64,000 bases of DNA from Dactylorhiza incarnata. Lineage: Eukaryota > Streptophyta > Magnoliopsida > Asparagales > Orchidaceae. Within the stretch, counting starts at the first letter, position 1. Every line of letters starts with the position of its first letter. Below, piece after piece: positions 1-11,128 of this stretch. The translations under genes and the position numbers were made by a program. The notes under the pieces are model-generated. The model saw nothing but the letters and a program-made list of their open reading frames with translations, was not told the DNA's origin and made no database searches. Location of the stretch: positions 2,132,501-2,196,500 of the forward strand of contig JAWHQI010000229.1 of the NCBI GenBank assembly GCA_033032865.1, in the 5' to 3' direction.

Positions 1-2
1 CG

Positions 3-1117
3 GAATTTGCCATCCGGATCACACCAAGGTCTCCCGCAGAATAGGTGTAGAAGTAATCCATGTGAGGAGTGCAATGATAAGATGCACCTCCGTCCACGAT
101 CCAGTCTGTGTCAACACATTCCTGGCAAGACGACCCAATGCACTGCAAGCATAACGGCTCAGCCTCCACAATCGAAGTCGTCGCATCACCACTGGATTCA
201 CCTACCTCCTTGGTCTTTCCCTTCAGGTCTCTTTTCATTTGGAAACAATCCTTCTTGAAATGACCCTTCTTCTTACAATTGTAGCACTCGATGTCCTTCT
301 TGGACTTTCCCCTAGACTTGCTCCTGGACGTTCCCCTGTTCTTCACATCCTTCTTCACAGATCTACCTCTTCCTTCCATGAGGAAAACACCCGAACTGGA
401 AGATCCAGAATCCTTCCTTCTCAACTATTCGTTCAGGAGACAACTAGACACCATCTCCATGATTACCACCCCATCAGGTGCTGAGTTGCTCAACGACACT
501 ACAAGAGCCTCCCAACTCTCTGGTAAGGAACTAAGGACCATCAGAGCTTGGAGTTCATCTCCCAAGGTAATCTTTATGGACTCCAACTGATTGATAATAC
601 TTTGGGCGAGGTTCAGGTGCTCAGTCATCTGCGAACCTTCCCGGTACTTCAAATTCACAAGCTTCTTAATCAGAAATGCCTTGTTGCCTGCAGTCTTCCG
701 CTCATACAAAGCTTCCAGTTTTTTCCATAAGGCTTGGGCCGAGGACTCCGTGGAAACATGATGAAAAACAGAGTCATCAAGCCACTGCCTAACGAACCCT
801 ACTGCCTTCCGATCCATCTTCTTCCACTCTTCATCATCCTTAACTGAAGCCGGTCTCCCTGTCAACGGAGCATGGAGATCTTTACAATATAAAAGATCCT
901 CCATCCGAGGCTTCCAGATGCTCCAATTCTTGCCATTCATACTGACCATTCTTGTGTTCTGTTCCATTGCTTTCTCAAACAACAGCTGCTCTAACACGAT
1001 CCGCAAGTCGATTTATTTCAAGGGATTAACAAGAGAGGATAGGGAGCGGACCAATGGTCGTCACCTACCGCACCGAGTTATAAACCGAGAAATAAAAATG
1101 ACAAGCCAAAGAACCTC
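3..1117 (-). pseudogene. copia gag and protease start, truncated by window edge
   Basis: This is the 5' coding part of a Ty1/copia element read on the minus strand. The gag frame (1006 down to 425, 193 residues) has the retrotransposon capsid region, with the WSIWKPRMEDLL and LVNLKYREGSQMTEHL stretches typical of Tnt1-like copia gag. A TAG at 422-424 stops it after SSCLLNE, and the same frame continues through a CX2CX4HX4C zinc knuckle (CYNCKKKGHFKKDC) near 250-300. It then enters the protease core near 20-80, where the catalytic triplet reads D-G-G rather than the usual D-S/T-G. The element leaves the window at base 1, so pol cannot be judged. It is a retroelement pseudogene because of the nonsense codon. 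Confidence 0.85.
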
Positions 1118-1129
1118 GCTTTGATACCA
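1118..1129 (-). promoter_or_regulatory. primer binding site of the minus-strand copia element
   Basis: On the minus strand the bases read TGGTATCAAAGC, matching the usual initiator-Met tRNA complement TGGTATCAGAGC at 11 of 12 positions. It lies two bases inside the LTR and fixes the element's direction. Confidence 0.8.
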
Positions 1130-1131
1130 CT

Positions 1132-2007
1132 TGTAGGGAATGAAGGTCGCCCGTAGCGACGACGTCTCCCACCGATCAATAGAGCATACAAAACCTGAGA
1201 AAATCAAACCAACAAAACAAACCCACAAACACAGAGATATACGTGGAAAACCTTCACAACTTGAAGGTCAAAAACCACGGGGCACGGCACAACAAAATTC
1301 ACTATAACAAATAAGGATTACAACGATAATCTAGGTTTGCCCAAACCTAGAACGCCCACCGGATTTGACAACAAATCCAACCTTCTCCACCAACAAAGAT
1401 GAACACCACTTCTCTACAATAGGATAATAATCTACTCTCCACTATCTGCACAATAGCAAGTGAAAACGAGATAGAAAAACACCTTCTGACGTAGACGAAG
1501 AGGCCTTTGAAAACGGTGGAGAAATCTCCAAGCGAAACGGAGGAAACACCTCCTCTTTCCGGCAACGGCAGCGGCAATACTCTCCAAATCAGCGGCAACG
1601 GCGGCGACAACCACCACAAGAGCAGCAGCCCTCCTTCTTCAAGCGTCGGCAACAGCGACTCCACTCCAGGCGTCGGCAACCCCTCTCCTCCACGCACACC
1701 GGCGGCTCTCTCCAAGATCGTGAGAAGAGAGGGAGATCAAGAGGGGCGGCAAAAAACTGAACCGTAGAGAGAGAGGGAAGAAGAGAGATTAATTACCCTA
1801 ACTCCTCCTCATACAGACCAAATAGTTGTTCACGCCAAAAACAGCCGTCCGGTTCAGTTGAACCGGACCAAGAAACCTCCCAGATTTTTGCTCCAAATAC
1901 AAGGACAGAGCCTAGCGCGTTGCAACCTGCCTTTTTACCAGGTTGTAACCTAAAAACTAAATTAATAAAAAATCACAAAAAACTCCTTTAGGGGCTGAAC
2001 CCCAACA
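1132..2007 (-). repeat. 5' LTR of the minus-strand copia element (876 bp)
   Basis: On the minus strand the LTR runs from TGTTGGGG (2007) to CCCTACA (1132), with TG...CA ends directly against the primer binding site. It carries the CGTGGAAAACC...AAAACCACGG signature (plus strand, about 1242-1277) that is common in plant copia LTRs. The target-site duplication cannot be checked because the other LTR is outside the window. Short frames inside it (1347-1767) overlap on both strands and look non-coding. Confidence 0.8.
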
Positions 2008-2303
2008 CGATCTCCATGCCCGCACCTCCAGCAACATGTAGCCCACCGTCGCTAGCTTTCACCAAGTGGCCGCCACCAAGATCTGATCGGGAATCAATGG
2101 CCAAACCATAAGAATCGCGGACAAATTTCCAATTATGTGATCTCATTTAAAAATGAAAGTATATGAATAGCCCTTTTTTCATAATCATTCTCGGAATAGC
2201 CCATTTTTCCTGATTTTGCAGGCTGGCGGGCCCGGGTACAGCAATTGTCGGTTGATGATGAGTCAAAACAGTGATTATTATGGTTATAATTAACGATTAG
2301 ACT
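2008..2303. other. spacer without recognisable gene
   Basis: No long frame, terminal repeat or tandem repeat was seen here. It is the sequence between the copia LTR and the next LTR fragment. Confidence 0.5.
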
Positions 2304-2586
2304 TGTTACGGATCGCTCAGGTGCTCTGGTAGACCGGTCGAATTGAACCTCCTTAGCTCGGAAGCGAACCGAGCGAGTAAACAGTCAATGAGTGAGTTAG
2401 TAAATGACACGAAGACTTTTAACGTGGAAAACCCGGAAATGGTGAAAAATCATGCGGCTGGAGCTGTGCCGGCCAACTTCCACCATCTTCTGGGGGGTTA
2501 CAATTAGAGATTGAGAACTCGAGCGCGACAGACCGCTGCTCGTTACAGGTCACCGAGTTCGTGAAGAAATTGATGCGGCAGGCCGC
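2304..2586 (-). repeat. fragment of a copia LTR, interrupted by a later copia insertion
   Basis: The sequence from TGTTACGGATCGC onward matches the left end of the solo LTR at 47259-47503 base for base over long stretches. Both contain the TTAACGTGGAAAAC signature and a stretch ending CGCTGCTCGTTACA. It stops at 2586 where the 2587-9129 copia element begins. Direction is inferred from the better preserved copy, whose other end reads TGATATGCATTG on the minus strand. Confidence 0.65.
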
Positions 2587-3090
2587 TGTTAAAATAATTT
2601 ATGTTAATTAATGTTAATTAATTAATTCTAAAATTATAATGTTAAAATAATTAAGTAATTAATTAATTCCGAAATTATTTTAATTAATATGGTCAATAAC
2701 TTCCCATGATGGGATAACTTCTTATTTAAGTTATGGTCAATAACTTCTCACTATACGGATAGCTTTTCAATTAAATTGAATGACCAATAATTATCTATTT
2801 TGAGGATAACTACTCATTAGTGGTAACTACTCATTGAGTGGATGTGATTGATGGCAACACATCTATAAATACCTATATATGAAGGGGTAGTCGGTCCCTA
2901 AGTTCAATCACTCATTCATCCTACACCATCTAGAGGGAGTGATCGAGGGCTTAGAAGATCGTTACTCGCGTCGGATCCCTACTCAGAGAAAGCATCAATG
3001 GCCGGAGGTTTGATCCTATTCTTCCGTCTTAAGTTTTATTCTGCATACTACGCGTTTTATGTCGTCGTTCGCGTAGATTTTTGTCTAACA
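2587..3090 (+). repeat. 5' LTR of copia element 2587-9129 (504 bp)
   Basis: It starts TGTTAAAATAA and ends TTTTTGTCTAACA. A TATA box (TATAAATA, 2864-2871) lies in a position fit for element transcription. Its partner is 8630-9129. Confidence 0.93.
2864..2871 (+). promoter_or_regulatory. TATA box in copia 5' LTR
   Basis: TATAAATA, conserved in the 3' LTR at 8907-8914; the likely RNA polymerase II promoter of the element. Confidence 0.6.
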
Positions 3091-3092
3091 TT

Positions 3093-3104
3093 TGGTATCA
3101 GAGC
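3093..3104 (+). promoter_or_regulatory. primer binding site, initiator-Met tRNA
   Basis: TGGTATCAGAGC, an exact match to the standard plant copia primer binding site, two bases after the LTR. Confidence 0.92.
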
Positions 3105-4301
3105 GAGTTATTAACCTCTGTCTTGATACGAAATCCGACGTTGATTTCATGTCCGTATGCGCAATTAATATCAGAATATTTTTCGGTGATCTTTTTTCGC
3201 TATCAAAATGAGTTTGTCATTTTTTTTATCATGCATAACTCTATATATCATGTCTATTGTATGGTGGTCCTTCGGGCGTTGGTTCCGGAGGAAAGCTCCG
3301 TCCAAGGCCGAATTCATTTTCGGGGCAGGAAGAGGGCCTAAAGTTTGCTTGTTTATTGGATCATGGAGGATGAGAACACGCAACTGCCATGCACGATCTT
3401 CAATCCAGTTTTTTTTTAATAAAAGTATTTATATTTTATTAAATGAATATATATATATATATTATATATATATATAATAAAGACATGGTTTATAGATTGC
3501 CGTATATTATTATTTTGAGGTTCTAACTAGAGAGTCACTCAAACTCGTTCGGCGCATATTTTGCGCGCAGATTAGAATCGTTCTCGTCGTTTAATTTATG
3601 TGCGCCGATTCAATAATAGTACTTTTAGTTGCAATTTATGTCACATGCGAACTATTTTTAGAGCAATTTTTGGATGTCGGTTGCACTTTGACACGCATTT
3701 GTGCGTTGTTATAAATATAATTTGTCCAATTGGACATATTATTTTAAGTTTTGGATAATTTTCATTTTATGCAATAATTTTATGTCATTAATATTACGGC
3801 ATTTTTATGCATAAAATATTAAGTTTAATATCTCGATGATCCGTATGATTTTGATTAATTGGGCTTAGCCAAAGCAACTCAATTATGTTAAAATTATACA
3901 TTAAGTATTATAATAAATTAGGATCACATTTAGATAGAGAGATATAATTGTAATTAATTATATTAATATAATAATTTTATCCCACATAAATTTTGTTATA
4001 TTTAATATAATCAATTAGGACAAATATCGAATATATCATTTTTAATTTACCCACAGGAATTAAAATTTGACATATTTTGATGATTTTATCATTAAGTTTT
4101 CAAACATAAATCCACTTTGAATTAAAATTTTAGCCCACAGGCAAGTTTTATGTCATTCGATTTATGATATAATTTACATTGGTAAGTTATATATATAGTT
4201 TTGTAGCCTTTTATTGAAGAGTAAGCATGTGTATTTATTTATTTTTGCAGTTATTCAACTTGTTAGTACTTCTGATTTGAAACATGATGTTCCTGAATTA
4301 A
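3105..4301 (+). other. AT-rich untranslated leader of the copia element
   Basis: No convincing frame is seen. It contains an (AT)n microsatellite near 3448-3476. A TTATTTTTGCAG stretch ending at 4250, just before codons resembling a gag N-terminus, looks like a 3' splice site, but no donor was proven. Confidence 0.5.
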
Positions 4302-5376
4302 TTAAGAGGTGATAATTATAAATTTTGGAAGGATTCAGTTCTCCTTCAGTTAGGGTGGATGGACATTGACTATGCTATAAGGAAAGATGAACCACCTACA
4401 GTAACGGATGCTAGCACTGCAGCACAAGTTGCTCTTTATGAACAGTGGGAGCGGTCTAGCCGCCTCAGTGTGATGCTTATTAAGAGCAAACTTTCTGCTA
4501 GTATTCGTGGTTCGGTTGAACATCATATCAATGTTAGAGCTTTACTAAAGGCAATTGATGAACAATTTGAATCATCAGCAAAAACTCATGTCATGACCTT
4601 AATCATGAAATTTTCATCTCTAAAACTCACAAATACTAGAGGTGTGCGCGAGCACATCATGAAGATGAGAGATATTGTTACTCAGCTAAAGAACCTGGAA
4701 GTGGATATATCTGAATCTTTTCTTGTGTATTACATTCTGAACACTCTACCTCAATGTTATGGGCCTTTCAAGATCTCTTATAATACATATAATAAGAAAT
4801 GGTCTGTTAATGAACTCATGACCATGTGTGTTCAAGAGGAAGAAAGACTCAATATGGAAATGGGAGAGAGTGCTCATTTGACGACACATGGAAAGTTTAA
4901 ATATCAAGACAAGAAGAAAGCAAAGGTTGTTATTCAACCTAAGGCTGACATAAAAAAGGAATCCAAGTGTTTTTTCTGTAAAAAGAAAGGACACATGAAG
5001 AAGGAATGCGCTAAGTTCAAAACCTGGTTTGAAAAGAAAGGTAATCTACTCTCTTTTGTTTGTTATGAATCTAATATGGTAGATGTAAGTCATAACTCTT
5101 GGTGGATTGATTCTGGATCAACAATCCACATTTCAAATTCCTTGCAGGGTTTTCTAAGCCACAAGAAACCATTGGGAAGTGAACAATGTATCTATTTAGG
5201 AAACAAGATGCGCTCGCATGTGGAGGCTATTGGAACATGTAGACTAGTTATTAATAGTGGTTATCTTTTGTATCTTGAAAAGACCTTTTATATTCCTTGT
5301 TTTTCTAGAAATTTGATTTCTGTATCAAGACTTATATCTTCGGGTTACTCCTTTACATTCTCAGATTTATCCTTCG
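4302..5376 (+). pseudogene. copia gag and protease region
   Basis: The gag polyprotein forms the virus-like particle that packages element RNA. The open frame begins at 4359, but homologous codons in another frame extend back to about 4302, so the N-terminus is frameshifted. Seen in order are the capsid-like region, a zinc knuckle CFFCKKKGHMKKEC near 4969-5010, and a protease core WWIDSGSTIHISNS near 5100-5145 with the expected D-S-G. The frame is lost near 5376, where it slips by one base into the integrase-proximal segment. Confidence 0.85.
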
Positions 5377-7603
5377 TTTATCTTATAAATCTGAAATTAT
5401 TGGAAATGGTATTTTGTCTGATGGTCTTTTTAGAATTAATTTGCAAAATGATGACTATAATAATGCAATGCATGTTCACAATAATGCGGGAATTAAAAGA
5501 AATGTTATAAATGAAGAATCCTCTATGTTGTGGCATCGGAGATTAGGACATATCTCCATGGAAAGAATCAAAAGATTAGTAAATGATGGAGTACTTAGTA
5601 CTTTAAATTTTACTGATCAAATGACTTGCGTTGACTGCATTAAAGGAAAGCAGACAAACATGTCGATGAAAGGTGCCAAGAGAAGTACTACCATATTGGA
5701 AATCATACATACAGATATATGTTGCCCAGATACTGACACATATGGCATGGTCAGAAATATTTCATTACTTTTATAGATGATTTACTCACGTTACATGTAT
5801 CTCTACAAGCTTCATAATAAGTTCGAAGCATTAAACGCTTTTAAATCTTTTAAGGCCGAAGTAGAGAAACAATGTGATAAGCAAATAAAGATTGTGAGAT
5901 CAGATAGAGGTGGTGAATATTATGGTAGATATACTGAGGATGGACAAGCACTTGGTCCTTTTGCGAAGTTTCTTCAAGAAAATGGGATAGTTGCCCAGTA
6001 CACTATGCCTGGTACCCCTGACCAGAATGTTGTAGCAGAAAGAAGGAACCAGACATTATTAGACATGGTGCGGAGCATGCTTAGCACCTCAAAACTTCCT
6101 AAGTCTCTATGGATAGAAGCTTTAAGAACGGCAGTGTACATATTAAACCGTGTTCCAACCAAGGTTGTTCCAAAGACGCCTTTTGAGTTATTCAAAGGTT
6201 GGAAACCGAGTTTGCAACATGTACGCATATGGGGTTGCCCTTCAGAAGTAAGAGTGTATAATCCACAAGAGAAGAAGTTAGACCCGAGGACTATTAGTGG
6301 ATATTTCATTGAATATGCTGAAAAGTCTAAGGGATATAAATTTTATTGTCCATCTCATACGACTAGGATTGTGGAATCAAGAAATGCTAAATTCCTTGAG
6401 AATGATTTAATCAGTGGGAGAGATCTTTGTATGGATTCAATTCCAGATAAAGATCATTTAGATACACAACCTTCCACCTCAAGTCATCGATTTGTCATTG
6501 CTCACAACACTCCTATAGTTCAAATAGATGTTGATGAGCCACTCATTGAGATTCCACAACATGTTGATATTGATTTGGTAGATCATAATGTTCAGCAATT
6601 ACCAGTGTCTGTTGAACAAGTAGTTGAACAACATGCTCCTACAGAGAATGTTAATACAATATTAAGAAGATCTACTAGAGAAAGAAAATCAGCACTTTCT
6701 AGTGACTATATTGTATACCTACAAGAATCTGACTATAATATTGGAGCTGAGAATGATCCTGAAACCTCTTCACATGTAATGAATGATGATAAATCAAATT
6801 TGTGGTATGATGTTATGTTAAAGGAGTTAAATTCTATGGCATATAATGAAGTCTGGGATTTGGTCGAGTTGCCCAATGGGGTGAAGGTCATTTGCTGTAA
6901 ATGGGTCTTTAAGACTAAGAAAGATTCATTGGGCAACACTGAACGATATAAAGCCAGACTTGTTGCCAAAGGATTTACTCAAAGGGAAGGAATCGATTAT
7001 ACAGAGACCTTTTCTCCTGTATCTAAGAAAGATTCTCTTCGTGTTATATTAGCATTAGTAGCACATTTTGATATGGAGTTACATCAAATGGATGTGAAAA
7101 CAGCGTTTCTTAATGGAGATCTAGATGAAGTGGTTTACATGAAACAACCAGAAGGATTTATCTCTAATAGTGGTGAGCATTTGGTATGCAAACTTAAGAA
7201 GTCTATATATGGATTAAAACAAGCCTCTCGCCAGTGGTATTTAAAATTTCATGACATTATTTCTTCATTTGGATTTGTAGAAAATGTCATGGATCAATGT
7301 ATATACCAAAAGGTTAGTGGAAGTAGGATTTGTTTTCTCGTACTATATGTAGATGATATTTTACTTGCAACCAATGATAAAATATTGTTATATGAGGTGA
7401 AACAATTTCTTTCTAAAAATTTTGACATGAAGGATATGGGTGAAGCATCATATGTCATTAGCATTAAGATACATAGAGACAGACCTCATGGAGTTTTAGG
7501 TCTCTCTCAAGAAACCTATATTATTAAAATTTTAGAGAGATTTCGGATGAAAGATTGTACACCAAGTATAACACTGATTGTAAAGGTGATAAGTTCCATT
7601 TGA
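5377..7603 (+). pseudogene. copia integrase and reverse transcriptase, frameshifted
   Basis: The GAG-pre-integrase HHCC region is in one frame (LWHRRLGHIS near 5530; CVDCIKGKQ near 5630). A short stretch near 5747-5782 is read in another frame and then returns. The long frame 5777-7603 (608 residues) carries the integrase core (RSDRGGEY at residues 41-48, glutamate of AERRNQ at residue 88) and the RVT_2 reverse transcriptase with [13 protein letters not shown] and the catalytic YVDD. It stops at 7603 after a one-base slip near 7586. Copia order (integrase before RT) is clear. The element cannot make an intact polyprotein. Confidence 0.9.
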
Positions 7604-8325
7604 ACCAATGCCCGAAGAATGATTTTGAAAGGGAACAAATGAATAACATTCCTTATGCTTCTGCTGTTGGAAGTTTGATGTATGCTCAGGTCTGCACTAG
7701 ACCTAACATCGCTTATGTTGTAGGAATGTTAGGAAGATATCAAAGTAATCCAGGTATGGACCATTGGAAAGCTGCAAAGAAAGTGATGAGGTATCTTCAA
7801 GGTACCAAAGACTATATGCTTATGTATAGACGGATTGGTCTGTTGGAGGTAGTAGGGTACTCTGATTCCGACTTTGCTGGTTGTGTTGATTCTCGCAAAT
7901 CAACATCAGGATATATTTTTATGTTTGCTGGCGGAGCCGTGTCTTGGAGAAGCGCAAAGCAGACCTTGACTGCTACTTCTACTATGGAGGCAGAGTTCAT
8001 TTCTTGTTTTGAGGCTACTTCTCATGGTGTATGGTTGAGGAGTTTCATTTCAGGGCTTAGAATTATTGATTCTATTTCTAGGCCATTAAGGATATATTGC
8101 GACAATTTAGCTGCTGTCTTTATGGCTAAAAATAACAGATATAGTAGTCGAAGTAAACACATCGACATTAAATATTTAGCCATAAAGTTACGTGTTAAGG
8201 AAGGAAAAGTGGTCATAGAACACGTAAGCACTGAATTGATGATAGCTGATCCTTTAACTAAAGGCATGCCACCGTTTAAATTTAAGGATCACGTGGTTAA
8301 TATGGGATTGAGTCAAATAATGTAG
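7587..8325 (+). pseudogene. copia RT C-terminus and RNase H
   Basis: Continuation of pol in a third frame after the slip near 7586. It has the ASAVGSLMYAQVCTRPNIAY and GYSDSDFAG blocks seen after copia RT, and the RNase H end with SSMEAEF-type (STMEAEFIS), YCDNLAAV, SKHIDIKY and ADPLTKG motifs. It ends with a natural-looking stop 304 bp before the 3' LTR. Confidence 0.88.
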
Positions 8326-8618
8326 TTTTTTATTGTATGAACAATGTGATTTATGAAACTCTTATCTTATGGTATTTTTCTCATATGATTGTGTACACTT
8401 AATATTATTGAGAAAAATTATTCTGTGTCGGACCTAGAATAAACATATGGTTTATTCATTAAGTAATGTTACCATATTTAGATTATATCTAAGAAGTATT
8501 TTACATGTGATACATGGATGATATTACTCAATATATTAGAGGACTTATCGTCATGATTCATGTATTGTATTTCTTAGATGGGTATATTTTCAGATTTAAT
8601 TAGATGGAAGTATTGACC

Positions 8619-8629
8619 AAGTGGGAGAA
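8619..8629 (+). promoter_or_regulatory. polypurine tract
   Basis: AAGTGGGAGAA directly before the 3' LTR, the primer site for plus-strand DNA synthesis. Confidence 0.75.
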
Positions 8630-9129
8630 TGTTAAAATAATTTATGTTAATTAATGTTAATTAATTAATTCTAAAATTATAATGTTAAAATAATTAAGTA
8701 ATTAATTAATTCCGAAATTATTTTAATTAATATGGTTAATAACTTCCCATGATGGGATAACTTCTCATTTAAGTTATGATCAATAACTTCTCACTATACG
8801 GATAGCTTTTCAATTAAATTGAATGACCAATAATTATCTATTTTGAGGATAACTACCCATTAGTGGTAACTACCCATTGAGTGGATGTGATTGATGACAA
8901 CACATCTATAAATACCTATGAAGGGGTAGTCGGTCCCTAAGTTCAATCACTCATTCATCCTACACCATCTAGAGGGAGTGATCGAGGGCTTAGAAGATCG
9001 TTACTCGCGTCGGATCCCTACTCGGAGAAAGCATCAATGGCCGGAGGTTTGATCATATTCTTCCGTCTTAAGTTTTATTCCGCATACTACGCGTTTTATG
9101 TCGTCGTTCGCGTAGATTTTTGTCTAACA
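8630..9129 (+). repeat. 3' LTR of copia element 2587-9129 (500 bp)
   Basis: Near-identical to 2587-3090, with the same TGTTAAAATAA start and GTCTAACA end. It lacks a 4-bp TATA present at about 2877 in the 5' LTR. Confidence 0.93.
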
Positions 9130-9390
9130 ACCGCATCTCAAAGAATCGACGCATCAATTCTCAAACCGCACACCACCACCATTACTGGCCTTGTTACGAC
9201 ATGGAGGAGGAGGAGACCCCGACAACCTCCCGCCATGGGAGCTTCTCTCTCTAGAAATCTAGTAAGAGAACCCAAACCCACTATACTTCAATGGCTTCTC
9301 TCTAGGTGGTTGGGGCTCGGGGGTTGTAGCGAGCGAACATACCTGGAGTGCTATAATATCACATAAAAAGCCAAAGTTTAGATTTTTTTT
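9130..9390. other. spacer between copia element and OTU Mutator element
   Basis: No recognisable gene. The frame at 9037-9366 starts inside the copia LTR and has no family features. Confidence 0.45.
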
Positions 9391-9416
9391 GGGAGTTGTT
9401 ATTTGTACCCCCTTAA

Positions 9417-9530
9417 TGGATATTTGTAACCCATGGATATTTGTACCCATAAATTTATATTTGTACCCAAACATGATATTTGTACCCAAATATGATATTT
9501 ATACCCAAACATGATATTTGTACCTATTTT
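9417..9530 (+). repeat. subterminal tandem motif GATATTTGTACCCAAA
   Basis: About six imperfect copies of a roughly 20-bp unit (GATATTTGTACCCAAACAT) directly inside the left terminal repeat. Such arrays are often transposase binding sites; that role is inferred. Confidence 0.6.
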
Positions 9531-9941
9531 CTAAACATCAAATTAGTATTTTTTTCTCTCGCTTTTTTTAGAAAATATTCTTTTGAATATATTCTTTTGA
9601 ATTCCAAAGCTTGAAAAAACTATAAAAACATACATATGAAGTAGACATTCATTTAGAATGTTTTGCTAAAACAACCAACATTATGAAAAACAAAAATAAT
9701 TGTGCCCAAAGTATTCCTGCAAGAAAAGATGCTTCAAATTTTAATTGCAATACAAAATCAAATTGCTAAGAAAAAAAAGTTCTTACAATTTTCTAACTAA
9801 ATGAGATGTGTTACTTGAAGAATTCATATGAAGAACCGAAGTGAAATCTGCAAAAAACAAATTATATCGGATTAACAAATTAATAAGGGCTCAAGACTAT
9901 TATAAATAAGGAAAATTATACTAAATTGGCATACCTTAGAA

Positions 9942-10705
9942 TTAAATCAGTCGAGATATATATGAAATGTCACATTGTTGTGCCACTTGCTCATGATATC
10001 TTGTCCAAACCGGAAATATCGGAGGTAGTGGGAAGTTTTCTTTCATCCACAATTGAACGAAATGGTTCTCATTTATAAACCCATATAAATAATAGTTCGA
10101 ATAACCGGTGGAGCTGAATGTAGTGGAAGAAATGTGAAAGATTGTTGACTTGATAAATGAACCAACTGTATGTTGTAGCATGATACAACCAATAGACTCA
10201 TGTCAGGCATTGACATCCACTTATCTAACGGGGCTGGTACCACCCAATAGTCAAGAGATTTTAATAATTCTAATCTCCTTGATGTTCCAAATATCTCTGT
10301 GTACAACAATGCCTTATCATGAAGTTCACCTGCAAGATCATGTCGTACTTGCATCCAATTATCCCCAAGATTTAAAGCACTACTAATAACTCTGTATCCG
10401 CAATGTCCATCACCCATAACATCAATGACATCAATGATATGTGCACGTATAATTGTCGGCATTTGCTTCTTGACATTTTCTAGGAAACCACTCCTTGTAG
10501 TTATTACTTTCTTTACCACTTTAGTCTTTTTCATTTGTAATTTTTCTTCTTTCCTTAAAACATGCTCAAAATGTGATGGGTCTCTTTTGGTGGATTTGTA
10601 GTCCTCTTTTAACTTCTTCAAACTTCCTCTTGGGCGACCTTTCAATTTTGTTGACATTTTAGGCTCCATTGTTTGACTTGACTCTGGGTTAACAATTTCA
10701 CGCAA
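9942..10705 (-). pseudogene. OTU-like cysteine protease of a Mutator-like element
   Basis: The minus-strand frame of 210 residues (10705-10073) starts with a basic stretch containing KLKGRPRGS, then has the OTU catalytic box MGDGHCGYRVIS near residues 96-107 (D, G, C). A one-base slip near 10080 moves the rest into another frame, where INENHFVQL supplies the expected catalytic histidine and LPPIFPVWTRYHEQVA ends the domain. OTU proteins are deubiquitinase-like cysteine proteases. Copies joined to Mutator-like transposases are known in plants, but the role of the domain there is unclear. The same blocks recur at 12849-13064 and 17032-17538. Confidence 0.75.
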
Positions 10706-10799
10706 TTTCCTTTTTATTTTCTTTCTTTGTAGATCACCGATATTTCCATTATCTGAAGTCTTAACCTAAAATCTGAAATCAAAAAACTTATAACCAAAA

Positions 10800-11128
10800 A
10801 AATGAAAAGCTCACAGTGCACTGCCGGAGGTGAACCCCGCTGGAGAAGGGGAGAAGCTGGAGGAGGTGAACCCCGCTGGAAGAGTTGGTCGGGCTCTTCT
10901 CGGCGCTGGAGGAGGGGAGACCCGCCGGAGGCGCTGGAGGAGGGGAGACCCGCCGGAGGAGGTGGTCGGCTGCAGGGCGAAGATGGAGGCGGTCGGTTTG
11001 CGCGGAAGGGCGGTCGGCTGCAGGGCGAAGATGGAGGCGGTCGGCTGCATGGCGAAGAGGAGGTGGTCGGTTTGCGCGGAAGGGCGAAGATGAGGCGGCG
11101 TGCACGATGAAGTGGGGGGGGGGGGGGG
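10800..11128 (-). repeat. GC-rich internally repeated block in OTU Mutator element
   Basis: Repeated units such as GGCGGTCGG, TTTGCGCGGAAGG and GGAGACCCGCCGG give overlapping open frames in several registers and both strands, which argues against real coding. A run of 15 G (11114-11128) ends it. It may be the 5' leader of the minus-strand OTU frame or captured GC-rich DNA. Confidence 0.55.

Larger units (their letters stand above)
2587..9129 (+). mobile_element. full-length Ty1/copia retrotransposon, degraded coding region
   Basis: A 6.5-kb element with LTRs at both ends, an initiator-Met primer binding site, gag, integrase, RT and RNase H in copia order, and a polypurine tract. Flanking bases are GCCGC (2582-2586) and ACCGC (9130-9134), a target-site duplication with one mismatch. 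The two LTRs differ at about nine positions plus one 4-bp indel in about 500 bp (counted by eye), so insertion was fairly recent, yet the coding region has at least four frame breaks. Confidence 0.93.

Noticed and set aside
1347..1767. Overlapping frames on both strands (61-122 residues)
   Set aside because: They lie wholly in a copia LTR, overlap each other in three registers and have no family features.
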